Below, in pieces: positions 9,851-21,700 of a DNA stretch of 64,000 nt. Source of the DNA: Camarhynchus parvulus. Its lineage: Eukaryota; Chordata; Aves; Passeriformes; Thraupidae. Every line of letters starts with the position of its first letter. Position 1 is the first letter of the stretch. A model generated the notes under the pieces. That model did not search any database and had not been told where the DNA came from. It saw only the letters and a list, made by a program, of their open reading frames with translations. A program made the translations under genes and the position numbers. The stretch is from the NCBI RefSeq assembly GCF_901933205.1, contig NC_044573.1, forward strand, positions 53,005,493-53,069,492, read 5' to 3'.

Positions 9851-12735
9851 TGCTGGAGAAGTGAGAGATTGTTGTCCAAAACAGAAAAAGTTATAGGAAG
9901 CTCAGTTTAAGTCAGCTTTCTACATATGCTCATTTTTCACTGCTAGTTCTGACGACCTTTTTGGGGTGAATGTGTCCCATTTTAAAGCTTCTCTCCCTTT
10001 GTTGTTCTGGAACTGTTGGGAAAAACTTAATCTCTGGTATCTCTTAAGGCAGCTATATCCTATTAACTTCCATGGTAATACAGTCCAAGATAATATATTT
10101 TAACAATTATGCACAGAGGTACGTATTTATTATCTTTTATGTCTTACAGTTAGCATTGCATTTATTTATTGTATTGTATTGCTCTTGTGTCTCATGGACA
10201 AAAAGCAATCTCGTGGCAGGAAGGTCTGTTGCTCTTCCAGTGTTATCAAAACGGAGATATTTCCATATTCAGCTTTCTGCTTCCTGCACTGACATGTCTC
10301 ATTCTTGTCGCAGACAGTTGTTTCAGAGAGATGCTTTGAGAAGTCATGTTAGTGTGGGCTGAAGAGATTTCTAAGTCTCTCTGAACTGTCCCATAAAAGG
10401 CTCTGAAAACAGCTGAGAATCTTAAAAATCATTAAGCATAGTGGCTTAAGAAGACACACAATCTCTAGTCTATAGTATAAGAACTGTACTTTGCATGACT
10501 GAAGCTTTTAAACTATCTTTCCCTGATGAATACAATCCTTGGAAGCTGCAAATACATTGCTGTACTGTGTCCAAGACATGATGTCATTGTGCTCAAGACT
10601 GGGTGCTTCTCAGCTGTGTTTGGTCAAGTGCAGTACTGTTCAATTGGCTTCAGTCTTCGCGTGTTGATTTGAAAAAAATTAATTTGTCACAAGTAATGGT
10701 GGACTCTAAGATAGCCTCCATCATACTGGCCCCGAGTGTTCACATGATCTGAAATAAATTCTAGTGTGAGACCTTCCATATTTTTATCAGTTATGGTAAT
10801 CATGACCAATTAAGTGCTCATTCTGATTTTTAAGTCTCTCAGTCATTAAGTATTATATCTTCTGGTAAAACCACTGAAGAACAAAGAACAAATTGTGAAT
10901 ATCTGCACTGCCTACTGTGAGTAGCCTATATTTTGACATGGATAGGCATGAATGGCTGTTTAAAATACCAGAGAAGCCTGAGACAGAACCATACTATATT
11001 TTCCTCCACTAGTTCCCAGCTAACAACTTCGGGAAAGAAAATGTCCTTGATGTATCCATTCTTTAAATAAACAATCTGGCTCAGATCAGCTACTTTCTCA
11101 AAACTCAAGACACTTCTGTGAAATAAGTGATCTTTTCTAAATAATTTCTGTGATTTAAAAGAAGTTGCCTTTGGCCACAAAGTATGAATGGAGAGTTGTA
11201 ACAAAAAAGTGATATTTTCAGCAAGATCTTATCAAACACAGGGCTGAAATGATTTTTTTTCCTTGTCTTATCTGTTACCAGTGGTTTTCCTTTCATCCTC
11301 TGTATGATACCTCCCACAATTGCATCCAAATCCATGATTAAATTTCTGATTGCTAATTAATGCAAGTTATTATTTACTGTTACTATTAAGTAAGGGCAGG
11401 GCTGCCTTCATCTGTCTGGAGGGTCTGCCATTATATCTGCTCTGTGTATTGCTGCTACAGTGGAACTGAATATGCCTCAGCCTCATACAGATGCACTGTG
11501 TTAGAAAACATCTGCTAGCTGCTGATTTTATGCATATTACAGAGACTTTATGTACTGTTAAATGGACCACTTCTTCATTCCAAACCATAATTTTCCATGT
11601 GGCATCATTTGATCTGTCCTCACTCCAACATTTGGTTTGATCAACTAATTTCTTCCTACCCAGTATGTTTGTTGTAACCTCCTCTATGGCTGTGTGTGTC
11701 CTCCCTGTGAATGGAGATTATCACATTGCTCTTGTCACAATAATATGGTGGTAGGGCAAAATGTGTCATTTTAATCAATATATTTTATTTCCATTAGCTT
11801 CTTTCATCACTGAGCTTGAGTCTAGGCAGCTTAGGTTTGATTATGTCAACTGCTACCTGGCTACATAGTAGTGTTCTGTGATCTAATGCAGTTTTTCAGA
11901 AGTACTAAGGACACCTAACTGTGTATTTAGAGCTTAAATGCAGCTAATGAGGAAAAGCATGTCCTCCACACAGAACTTTGCTGTGCCTGTACACTGAACT
12001 TCCAAATGGACAAGTCAGAGGGGACGCTTATTTGGGTCACTGCCCTTTGGGGACACATCCATTTCAGCCCTGCTGTTACCCTCCTGGAAGTCGAGCTGCA
12101 GGGCCATAGCAGCAGAGGGTGCAGGAGGCCGAATGGGAAAGGGCTAAAAAGGGGGACCATTCCCTTTGGAGATGGGACATGCTTTGCTGTCAATTGTTTT
12201 GCTTTGGTCTTCTGTAGCAATGGTTTCTTGTGATGTTTAACTTTATATCACCTACCATGATATAATGCCATGGTTAAACTTGAAATTACTGCAGAGGAAA
12301 TTCCTTTGTAGATCCAGGCTGCTCAGGATTGCTCTGCACGGGCTGTGGATTGACAAGTCCTTGCCTGTCCATTCCTAACAGTTCTTGAAACAACAGATCT
12401 CTTCTGTACCTGTTGAGTCACAACTTGGGATTAGTACAGCTCTAATTACAACAAAGAAAGCTAACCTTTGGTCGTGGTGACATTTCTAGAGGCTACAAGG
12501 AAAAAGATGTAACGTTTGAATGGCACCTACCAATCATTTCTGATAGCAGGAGTAGCAGGAGGCATGAACATGCTGCAGGGGAAACATTTTTGCCAATCAA
12601 ACATGACACAGTCTTTCTTGGCATGCATAGAACTTCATTGCTACATTAGAAAATAATAATATGCACACACACACCCAACAGAGATTTTGCATATTTAGTG
12701 ATTCTGAGAAGTTTGTATATATATGATTTTTTAAA
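9851..12735. other. Unique sequence, no gene seen
   Basis: Short frames of up to about 97 codons on both strands, for example overlapping frames at 11927-12233, none with recognisable domains. No repeats were recognised. The stretch is AT-rich and CpG-poor. Confidence 0.5.
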
Positions 12736-12762
12736 ATTATTATTATTAATAATAATAATAAT
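12736..12762. repeat. (ATT)n/(AAT)n microsatellite
   Basis: ATT units switch to AAT units in a 27-bp run that is nearly palindromic. It lies directly beside an ancient SINE/LINE relic, a common place for such runs to arise. Confidence 0.85.
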
Positions 12763-12766
12763 GCTC

Positions 12767-12861
12767 ATTTAGGTATCTCTCTTAATATTCAAAGCTCTTT
12801 ATAAATGCTCGCTTGTTAACTAATCCTTGCAACATCCTCGTGAGGTGCAGAATCATTGTCC
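12767..12861 (+). mobile_element. Ancient MIR/L2-type element fragment
   Basis: The order of motifs matches the shared 3' region of amniote MIR/L2 elements: AAAGCTCTTTATAAATG, then TTAACTAATCCTTGCAAC, then CCTCGTGAGGTGCAGAATCATTGTCC. Compare the family theme of a cgctttacaaa block, then ctaatcctcacaac, then ccctgtgaggtaggt. It is heavily diverged, so it is an old insertion that predates birds. Strand and family assignment are approximate. Confidence 0.65.
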
Positions 12862-14199
12862 AAATATTGGAGATATATATTGGTGTGCAGTTCACCAATT
12901 TCCAGAAACTTTTTAACAATACACTGAAATCTGATATACAATGTGTGCCCCTATATTTCTGGAATATCACACAGTGACAAAAATGTATCTAAAATAAGTG
13001 ATTTATTCCATGAAAGCAGAGTAGAGTAGATACATTACTCATGTGTCTATAATTCTCTTCCAATTAAATTTCTCAAAAAAAATTATAATTTAGTTGTGCT
13101 TGAGGTAACAGGGAACTCAGCAGTGATGTTTGTGGGGGTACTGGGGTGCAAGGCACTATGCTGATTTTTATGGGTGAGTGAAAAAGACTGGTTCTTATCT
13201 TGGATATTTTGTAGTCCAAGAATATGTTGAGACAACAGATGAATACAACAAAGAGACAGACAGATCGAGGTTACAGTGGGAGGATTACAATTACTATAAG
13301 AAGTGGTGGTCACAGCACACCAGCTGTTTAACCATTCTTAGATAATTTTTTAGTCATCACAACAGTGAGAGTAAGCGAATTATTTGAAGGAGGATGACAA
13401 AATGACTAGGCAGACTTCTGTAATGTCTCCTTCACATGCAGATATAGAGACATAGGGAAAATACCTTCATAAGAAAAAGGCATGAAAAGCATTTCACCTT
13501 TTGTAAAAATGAGGGGAGCTAAGGATTCTGTTTCACTATAGCAAATCATGAAGGATGAAAAGGGATAAGCCCTGAAGATAAATACTGATGTGAATTTGAG
13601 TCTGAAGTGAAATGCAAGGTATAGACATGGGGTGACAGTGAAGTGAGGTGACAGGAGCGAAGTGCCAAGACAGAAGATGATGGGGGTGTTTTGATAGAGC
13701 TGTTTGGTAGAAACTGTTGCAGTTCAATGGCTGTAAGAGCATCTGTTTTTCAAACTTCAGTGAAAGCCCTGTGTTTCTTGGCTGTTCTGCAGGGGGCTGT
13801 GAGAAGTCTTCTGACCCTTACCTTGTGTGTCCTCCATGACATGGACACTGGTTTTGTGCCTTGCAGCCTGTGCTAGAGTCTCGCACTCTTGCTTGATGTT
13901 CAGCTAAAACATTCCCTGTGTTTGATATGTGCCTGAAGACTCAGTTGAGACACAGAGAAGGACTGAATATTTACATACCACATTTGTTTCTGATCAATGT
14001 GGTCTCCATTCTTCACTACTCATGGTAAAGCCTTCTCCACACATCACTCCTGAGGCTACAGATCCTTTGCCATACTGCCATTCTGGCCCTTTCGGAGAGC
14101 CTGGCATGGTAGTTGCACATATCCCCACAGCATACCAAGGTGTAATGTAAACATATACAAACCCATTTTAAACAGGAAACAGCCTTGTTGTGGTAGCAC
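12862..14199. other. Unique sequence, no gene seen
   Basis: No repeat family and no convincing exon. Frames of 60-76 codons occur on both strands, one of them (13083-13313, -) Thr/Ser/His-rich by composition. Nothing further is supported. Confidence 0.5.
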
Positions 14200-14500
14200 T
14201 GAGGTCTGTGCAGATTAATCTGTCTTTGAAAAAGGCATTAACCCTAATTTGTGTATTATTTCCAGTACAAGCACTTGGGTTATGATAGAGCAATTAATGT
14301 ACTTGATGTGAGTCTTTGCATTGCCTGCAATGGGCTTTGGATTGGAACAATAATCCGGATGCCTCACATGCATATACGTCCTTAATTAAAAATTTCTAAA
14401 TTGCTGTTACATAATGAGGATCCCAAACCTCCTGTGAAGCATTTCTAGCTAAGCCAGTGAAAAAAAAATGCGCTCGGTATCTTGCCATCACAGTCAACAT
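14200..14500. promoter_or_regulatory. Possible conserved enhancer with paired palindromic sites
   Basis: CATTGC-CT-GCAATG (14319-14332) is a perfect inverted repeat resembling a spaced C/EBP half-site pair. Nine bases on, ATTG-GAA-CAAT (14341-14351) is an inverted SOX-like pair. Homeodomain-type cores (AGATTAATC, CAATTAATG, CTTAATTAA) lie around them. There is no coding frame and no repeat match. The clustering suggests an enhancer, but this is motif-based inference only. Confidence 0.28.
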
Positions 14501-14635
14501 GAAGCAGAGCACTTCTCTATATTGAGTATTGAGACGGGTGAATTATTGGTTCACTGAGAGCACCAACTTAATGTCCTGACTTTTACATGTTGTGTAATTT
14601 ATAAACAAAGCTGCTTTACAGTAATTTAGCTGCAT
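14501..14635. other. Short unique stretch
   Basis: Nothing recognised beyond a decayed 85-codon frame on the - strand that runs into the microsatellite and is not credible as coding. Confidence 0.4.
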
Positions 14636-14674
14636 TACACACATACATACATACATACATATACGTACACACAC
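14636..14674. repeat. (CATA)n with (CA)n edges
   Basis: About five clean CATA/TACA tetranucleotide units followed by an interrupted TATACGTACACACAC end. It is a short simple repeat and likely length-polymorphic. Confidence 0.9.
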
Positions 14675-15020
14675 TCTCAGAAAGTTATGATCAGCTTTAA
14701 AAACAGTCTTAGAATGAACATAATAAATAAAACTTAAATATACCAACTGCTTCTGTTGTTTCAGTTTCTGTTTTCTGTATTCATTCAGTTTGCCAGGCAT
14801 ATTTTAAAAAATATAATGGATTGCTGTACCTTTTCACCGAGAAGAGATACATCCTGTAGCAGCTGTCCATCATTAGCTGCAGAATCATTTTACAATGACC
14901 TATATGAAAAAAATGAAGCAGGCCTCAATCATATCCCCTCTCTTGTGCAGTAAAAGCAGTCATTCAAGATTTTAACTCATTTAATTTTTTTTTTTCGGCA
15001 GGAAATACCAGTCTGGTCTC
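14675..15020. other. Unique AT-rich sequence
   Basis: No gene or repeat family recognised. A T9 run occurs near 14985-14994. The 65-codon frame at 14756-14953 has no domain signal. Confidence 0.4.
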
Positions 15021-15105
15021 ATAGCAAGTGCTCTGACTTAGATTCATATGACCTGCTTTCTATTCCTGGCTCTGGCTCTGAGTGACCTTATGAAAGTCAT
15101 TTTTA
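15021..15105 (+). mobile_element. Ancient MIR-type SINE fragment
   Basis: The segment carries the MIR core order: a TGCTCTGACTTAGATTCA block, then a TATTCCTGGCTCTG block, then GAGTGACCTTATGAAAGTCA. These parallel the MIR themes of 'tctggagtcagac', 'aatcccggctctgcc' and 'gtgaccttgggcaagtca'. It is strongly diverged, consistent with great age. Ends are approximate. Confidence 0.65.
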
Positions 15106-16490
15106 TCTACTATTGTTTTTAAATGGTCAGAATGGCTTCCTAGCAGAATGGGTCAGGCATAGGCACTTTTTTTTCCATTATCCCACCTCAAAAACCTATC
15201 CCTGAAGAAGCTATACACCTACACATAAAAATGCCAGTCAAGTGTTTGCCTCATATAAGATGCTCTGCCTCTCTCCTTCCTGCTTTCTCTCTCTTTTGTT
15301 CTTTATAGCATGAGGAAGTCAGAGTGGAGTGCCTAAACAATATTCTTTAAATATACATAACTTGAGAAGACTAATTACATATACACATCTCTGCTGTAGT
15401 AGGCTGAGATGATTTCTGAAAGCAAATACCGCATGGACAAAAGTGAGCTTCCCAAAATATTTATGGGCTTACTGTACTGCTACACCCAATACATGATCAG
15501 TGTTTATTGGAAAACTGCCTTCCCCTTTAGCAGTATAACTGTCAGACAACAGTTCACACACAGCAACACAAAGTCATAACTTGGGAGATTATCTTTTATA
15601 TGTTCCTAAAAATATGCTTTGAAATCCTACATTTAAAAGGGTTTAACAACACACAATATCCCAAACTATCAAATGAGCAGTAAAAGTAACATGCAGAGCC
15701 AGACAAAAAACCAGAATGAAAACGATTTTTTATTATTCTCCTCTGTATTACCATAAATGACATGCTATATTTAATTTTACAGTGCCCCTGGACAAATCAT
15801 CAAATACTTTAATAACTACACAAACATTAATATTTAAATACAAGAGATCCCCTCAGTTACTGAATAATCATAACTCTGGATTGATAGGGCACTAAATGGA
15901 AAAATCTTGTTTAGACAGTTGTAAGAGGGGGGGAGGGTGTTTAATGAAACAAGTTTGATGGTCTTGTCGTCATAAAACTGATAGATATTTGGCACAATTT
16001 ATATCTTTGCTAAAAAGAAGTTTGAGAAATGGAACAATTGTGGTGAAGATTAATTTTCCCTTCTTCTGCTGTGAGAGCATAGTCCTTTAGGTCATTAGCA
16101 GGAATGTGTGACATAGATTGCACTTTGCCCATGCAAGCTCCATGCTGACTCTTAGAAAATGCACTTGTTAAATAGCTGTGACTTCTATACTTGTGAAATA
16201 GGCTGCCCAGCTATCATTACAGCTATCTAGACCCATTTTATGAGAGTGATGAATATAGATGGCAAAAGAGACAGCATACAGAGGTCTGGCTGTCAGTGTT
16301 TGTTAGGCCTGACCACTCATTCTACCCCCTGTCCTTAGAGGGATTTTTTTAAATCCAGATTTTGTCTTGTTGCTTCAGCCACTCTTCCAGTTAAATGTTC
16401 TACCTAATAATGGAAGTCTGACTACTAAACCACAAGAACAGTGAAGTGGAAGGTATTTCTAATACTTCCAGCACCACCAAAAACCCAAGA
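15106..16490. other. Unique AT-rich sequence, no gene seen
   Basis: Almost no open frame reaches 60 codons here, and no repeat family is recognised. A short G-run (GGGGGGGAGGG) lies near 15927-15937. Confidence 0.5.
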
Positions 16491-16541
16491 GACAAACAAA
16501 ACAAATCAAAACAAAACAAATAAACCAAACCAAAACAAAAA
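16491..16541. repeat. A-rich (AAAAC)n-type simple repeat
   Basis: About 50 bp consisting of CAAAA, CAAA and AAAC units with interruptions. It is low complexity. It could be an eroded A-rich repeat tail, but no element body is visible on either side. Confidence 0.75.
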
Positions 16542-18664
16542 GACTGAAAGACTTCTCAGTCAAAGTCACTCACATAAATCCCTGAACCAGAAGCCTGAGA
16601 CTTGACTAGATTTTCAGGTCTCCAGATATGTGACTACCTTTATGCATGTGTGTTACGTGCCACTGAGCACAGATGACACTAAGCTAATGAAAATATCTGA
16701 TCATTGCTGGATAAAGGCTTGGCTTTTAGTTGTATCAACTTATACTCTGCTTGGGTGCCACAGCTTTTGTAGCTAAATGAAATGCTTATGGACTGGGAGG
16801 TGGGCTGTGTTCACTTACCAATCCCTTATATTTGGCTTCATGCCACTTTCCAGGAGAGTCTATCTCTGCAATGCATTTTAACACTTTCTTTTCGATTTTG
16901 GGGCACTACCTCAGACTCTGCAATTGTCAGAGTTCCTTTTTCTTCGGTGCACTTCAGGTCCATGGAGATAATATAGTTCAAGCTGTATTGTGTTTCTTGG
17001 CCCTTTCTCAACTGGGAAATACCCCTTTGAGGGAAATTCAAGTGAGAACATGAATGTGTTCACATTCTAGCTTTGCTGGAGCAGAGGGGAGGAAATGGCA
17101 CAGAGACATAAGGCCCCTGAATAATAGGACATGGGCTGGCAGACCTGGGAAGCAATACCATTAGAGTACTCCTCCAGATGTGGACAGCTGACAAACTTTA
17201 ATGATGAAAGCTGCATCCAAGCCAGTTATGATGAACTAATTAAATATCTCGCTCCATTTAATAAAGGAAGTATAGAAGAATCCAAAGCTGTCTATAAATC
17301 ACCTACCCACTGCCCTGCCAAGCTTCTACAGTGGCAGGAAAGGTGAGCAAAAGAAAAGACAATACATCAAAACTAAAGGACTAAGACCAATGGAAGTTTC
17401 TGTGCTAGGAAAGAATGGCTGTTGTCACCACATCTTGATGAAAACAAAAATAGTGTAGAAACTCCAAAGCCTTGGGCCTGGAATCAGAGCAGAGAAGGTT
17501 AAAACAGCATAAGAAGTTAGCATGAACACTGCTGCTTAGAGCTGAGCAAATCTTTAAATAAGTAATTAATTCCCTCTGTCTTGACTTTATATGCTTAATT
17601 TATCATTCAGTTCTTGTAACTTCCTTTATTTTTCTTTTTCCTTGTTATAAGGCAGCAATAAAACAAGAAGTTGGAATTGAGTTCTTGATATTAAGAAAAG
17701 AGCTGATTAGTCTCTGAGACTAACTCTGGGCTTGGGCTGCCTTCACTCTGCTGCTGCAGTAGTAATGCATGCTCCCTTGAGAGGACAGATTTAGTCACTG
17801 AGCACAACCTCTTTTTCAGGAGAAGAAAATGTAAAGAGACAGCAGTTTCTAGCAATAAAATAAAAACCAAAATAACATAAACCATTTCTCCCCAGTCATT
17901 TCTTCCTCCTTCATTTCAGTTTTTCTTGAAATGGACAACCCATGCCCATTGATGAGATTTTGAGCTGTTCATGATTATTTGTAGTGCTTGAGAGAAAAGC
18001 TGATTTTGCACTTATATGTGTACAACAGAAAATATATTTTCACCTTTTTACTTCACTCCAAAAATCTACCTGAAACATGCTGAGAAACTAGAAATGCATT
18101 CCTACAGATTTATCTCATTTGAAGACATTGAAACACTGGTAAGGAATGAAATTCTACAAAACCATATTACTTTATGATAAAATTGTGAATTCAATGTACT
18201 GGAATGAGTAATTGAACTCCCCAAATTGCACTGTGATTTCTGCCTTCCCCTGCATGTGCATGGGTGTCTGTATTTTGTACAGCCATAGGAAAGCTACTGT
18301 GAAAGGATGTTTTAGTGAAGTCTTTCAATTTACTGTTAACAAGTTTTTTGAGATGCATATACATTTTCCTCATTGCCAAGTGTCCTCTTTCAAAGATATA
18401 TTTGAAGTCCTACAATTTGAAGGTTGAGTGCTTTTTGCATATCACTTAACCATTCTAATTGCTTCCTATTCCTTGACAAAAACACAGATAAGCAACTATT
18501 TTGTAAAACTATATTTTGAATATCTGACGTAATTTCTGGGGATGGACATAGTCCCAGGGTGTACTGGAAGCTTGAATTAATCCTAGAAGTCATAAATAGA
18601 AATGCTGGAGAAGTCTTCTGTTCACCAATAACACAGCTCACAACTGAAACTATCATTTTTTCAG
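16542..18664. other. Unique sequence, no firm gene
   Basis: Several 60-88 codon frames, for example 17131-17346 (+), show no domain I can name. No repeats recognised. The last bases (18652-18664) form a pyrimidine-rich stretch ending in CAG, discussed with the possible exon that follows. Confidence 0.45.
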
Positions 18665-18765
18665 CCTTCTGTGAAATAGAAGTACAGATGGTTGTCTATG
18701 TGCATAACATCAGTGATGCCCAAAGCAAAGAGATTACAAATACTTTACAGAGTTGTTATCACCAA
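18665..18765 (+). other. Possible internal exon (weak)
   Basis: A T-rich tract ending TTTTTTCAG (acceptor-like) precedes 101 bp that stay open in one frame. They end exactly at a strong donor, CAA|GTAAGT (GT at 18766). The encoded 33 residues are of mixed, protein-like composition with an N-x-S glycosylation sequon (HNISDAQ), and no stop interrupts the frame for about 100 codons around it. The phase would be 1 in and 0 out. I do not recognise the protein. A chance match of both splice sites is quite possible in 64 kb, so this is only a lead. Confidence 0.15.
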
Positions 18766-21700
18766 GTAAGTACTCAGGAGAATACAGAAAGGCAGAAGTT
18801 CACCTTAAAGCTACAGAAGATGGTCATGGCGCTCTGTTTACCACTGTACTGTTTGTTGGCATAACCTCTCAGAAGGCCCATATTATTGTTCTAGAGCAGA
18901 TTTCCTTTACTTTTTTTTTTTTTTTACCCTAGAACGGGCTGGATTTTGCTTAGGGTGTCACTTTACACTGATGATATTTAACTTTGCAAATGAAATTAAT
19001 CGCCGGAAACTATCTTACGCAAACTGAATGCATGGTCAAAGAGTTTGTAAAAAATTCCTGTGAAGATAAAAACTACTTGGCACATGCAGTGGTTAAAACC
19101 TTGTGTCTATAATGGTTCCATGATAAAAAATGGCCTTGTGGATTTAGCATCTTCCAGGAGGGATTCACACTAACACTGTTGCGTTTAGCCAGGATACCTT
19201 TCCAACTCTATTTGTAAGGTGTGGCTCTTTCTTGGGAAAATCTATGATATTGCAGAAGACAGTAACCAAAGTTACCATTTTTCTTCACAGGAGGAAGCAG
19301 CTTCATGAAAATAATGGGCTGTTGAAGTCTGAAAAAATCAATCAGTACACGCATTTGTTTCACTGCAAGACCAGGGCCTGACAGCTTTCAGGCTAAATGA
19401 ACATTTTTGGACAAGCCTGTGGATATGCCTGATATCAGGTTGAACAGCTCCAACACGTGCTATTCTTGCAGAAGTCTCTCTTTAAACTGCTGCAGTCCTT
19501 TAGTTCTTGTGCTGCTGTTAGTTTCCCTGTCTGGCATAAACTTTTAACAACATTTAAGTATTTTGCTGAGATGTGGTTTGTCTTGTGTTCCTTCAAACTG
19601 ATTTTAGCATTATCTTTTACTAAGGTAGATTTATATGTTTTCAAATTAATACAGAATGCAAATTCCTTTACTGTATTACTGCATTTCAGCATACCATGTC
19701 AGGAAGGTGCATGTCAGTAAATCCCAGAGCTGCAGTCTGTAATACTGTCTTAGGACAAAAGAAAATATATTTATTTAGAAACATAAAAATATTTTTTGGA
19801 TTTAAGTGCCAGCTGAACTGATATTGATGCTGTCAGTTTCATCAGGTAGCTCTTGTTCAAATATGACAGGAAGTCATCACCTCATCACACAGAATGCCAC
19901 CAGGCTCCAAGAGACCTGCATCACTTTGCTCCAGGTAATACAACTATCTCCAATAGTTTTCATTCTTGATGATTTCTTTCTTGCATCTCTTGCTGGAATA
20001 GGCTGAAAATTAATGTGTTACACTGGTGGATGTGATTACCCTGATCCATCTGAAGCACATGATGATTTTCATCTGTTTTAATAGCTGCTGTAAACATGAA
20101 GGCAAAGCAGTGGTGTAGATGAACATAGAAAATAATCAAATCATCTGGTTTTGATGAAAGTGTGTAAAAGTCTAAAGTACACTTAAAAAACATGAATCAA
20201 AAAGTTTATTGAAAATATAAAGCAGCTTGTCCTCATCAAATTCATGATTTACACCAGATTTAAATGCACCATAACACACTTGGGTCAGCTTGAGAGACTT
20301 GGTTTAGAATGTCTGGAATAATATGTAAGGTGCAGAAAAGGTGTGCATTTGCAGCAAATCTGTTCTGATGGAAAGCAGCAATAAAGAGGCCTCAGATATT
20401 TGAGCTCCTGGTGGTCTGAGAAGCATCCCAGGGACTTAGACATCAGCAGAAGGATGCCCCATTTTCCAAGACAGGTAACATGGATGCCTCTGAAAATCTC
20501 AGTGGGTGTGCTGGTATTTGTTGCAGGGGGCAAATCCTCAGGCTAGGTATCTCCTGGGGCTGTAGATTAATTTCTACTTTCATTTTTAGGGGGCTTTAGC
20601 TCTTAGAGGCAAGACAAGGCTGTAAATATCCCTGGGATGGGACTTTGTCCTGCACTCTGAAGCAATTATAAAGGTGACTTTTATGTGGACATAAGAGAAC
20701 AAAAATCAGCAGGCGACTCAGATCTCGCTGCTCCACTGACCTATCTTAGATGGTGCCCGTTACCAGATAGCTCAAAGGAAGGTGTCAAAGCTGAAGGACT
20801 TTCTATTTAGGACTGGATTAAAACAAGAAGGGAGGTTTAATTCACTTTGTAAAGCTGTTATTATCTCTATGGTAATTCTGGATAGTTTAATCTCAATGCT
20901 AAACATGATAAATTCTTGGCATCAGGGACTTCCAGAAGCGAAAGGCTTCCCCTAGATAATTACTGGTTTCATGACACCATTCCCTCCTTGACTTTGAATT
21001 TCTCACCTTTGAACTTCATTGCATGTCATTTTTTCTTGCATCACGATATATGGAGAACAGAAATTCCTGACCTACTTTTTCTATTCTGTTCATCACTTTG
21101 TATCATATTACCCTTTCCCCTCTTATTTGTCTAATTACTTAATTAAGAACTCCTCCATCTACTCAGTTTCTCATCAGCTACTACTTAAAACCACAGCACT
21201 TTTTTTTTTATGTGACTAAATTGTATGCTACAGACAGGAACAGGAGAAACTGAGGTGCCCAAAGCTCTTTGTGGGAGCTGGGAACTGTTTCTGTGACAAT
21301 TATTTTGTCTTGTCTTTGCTTCTAATAATGGTATGTTGAGTCAAAGTCCTTGCTGGTCCCAGGTCTACAAGATGTCCAAGTCCTGTTCTGAGCTGCTACT
21401 TCTTCACAAAAGCAGAGTCTGCAATTATATCCTGTCATAGGGCAGACTAAGAAGGGAAGAATTCTGTGCCTTCTTGTATGACTTCCTACAGAAGTGCCAG
21501 ATGCAACCAATGCATGACAAAATTATGAAAGGCCACTGACCATGTAATACATAATAAGATCTGTCAAAATGCCTTTGTTTTGGTGGGGGTTTTTTGGTTT
21601 TTCTTTTCTTTTTTTTTTAAACAAAGAAAAGAGCACATTTGGAAGAAAAGTTTTCTCTATAAGCCAAAACATCTTTCCTGTGTCCCACACACTTATCTAA

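Noticed and set aside
21236..21262. Possible reversed MIR word (GAGAAACTGAGGTGCCCAAAG)
   Set aside because: A single short word without the flanking MIR order.
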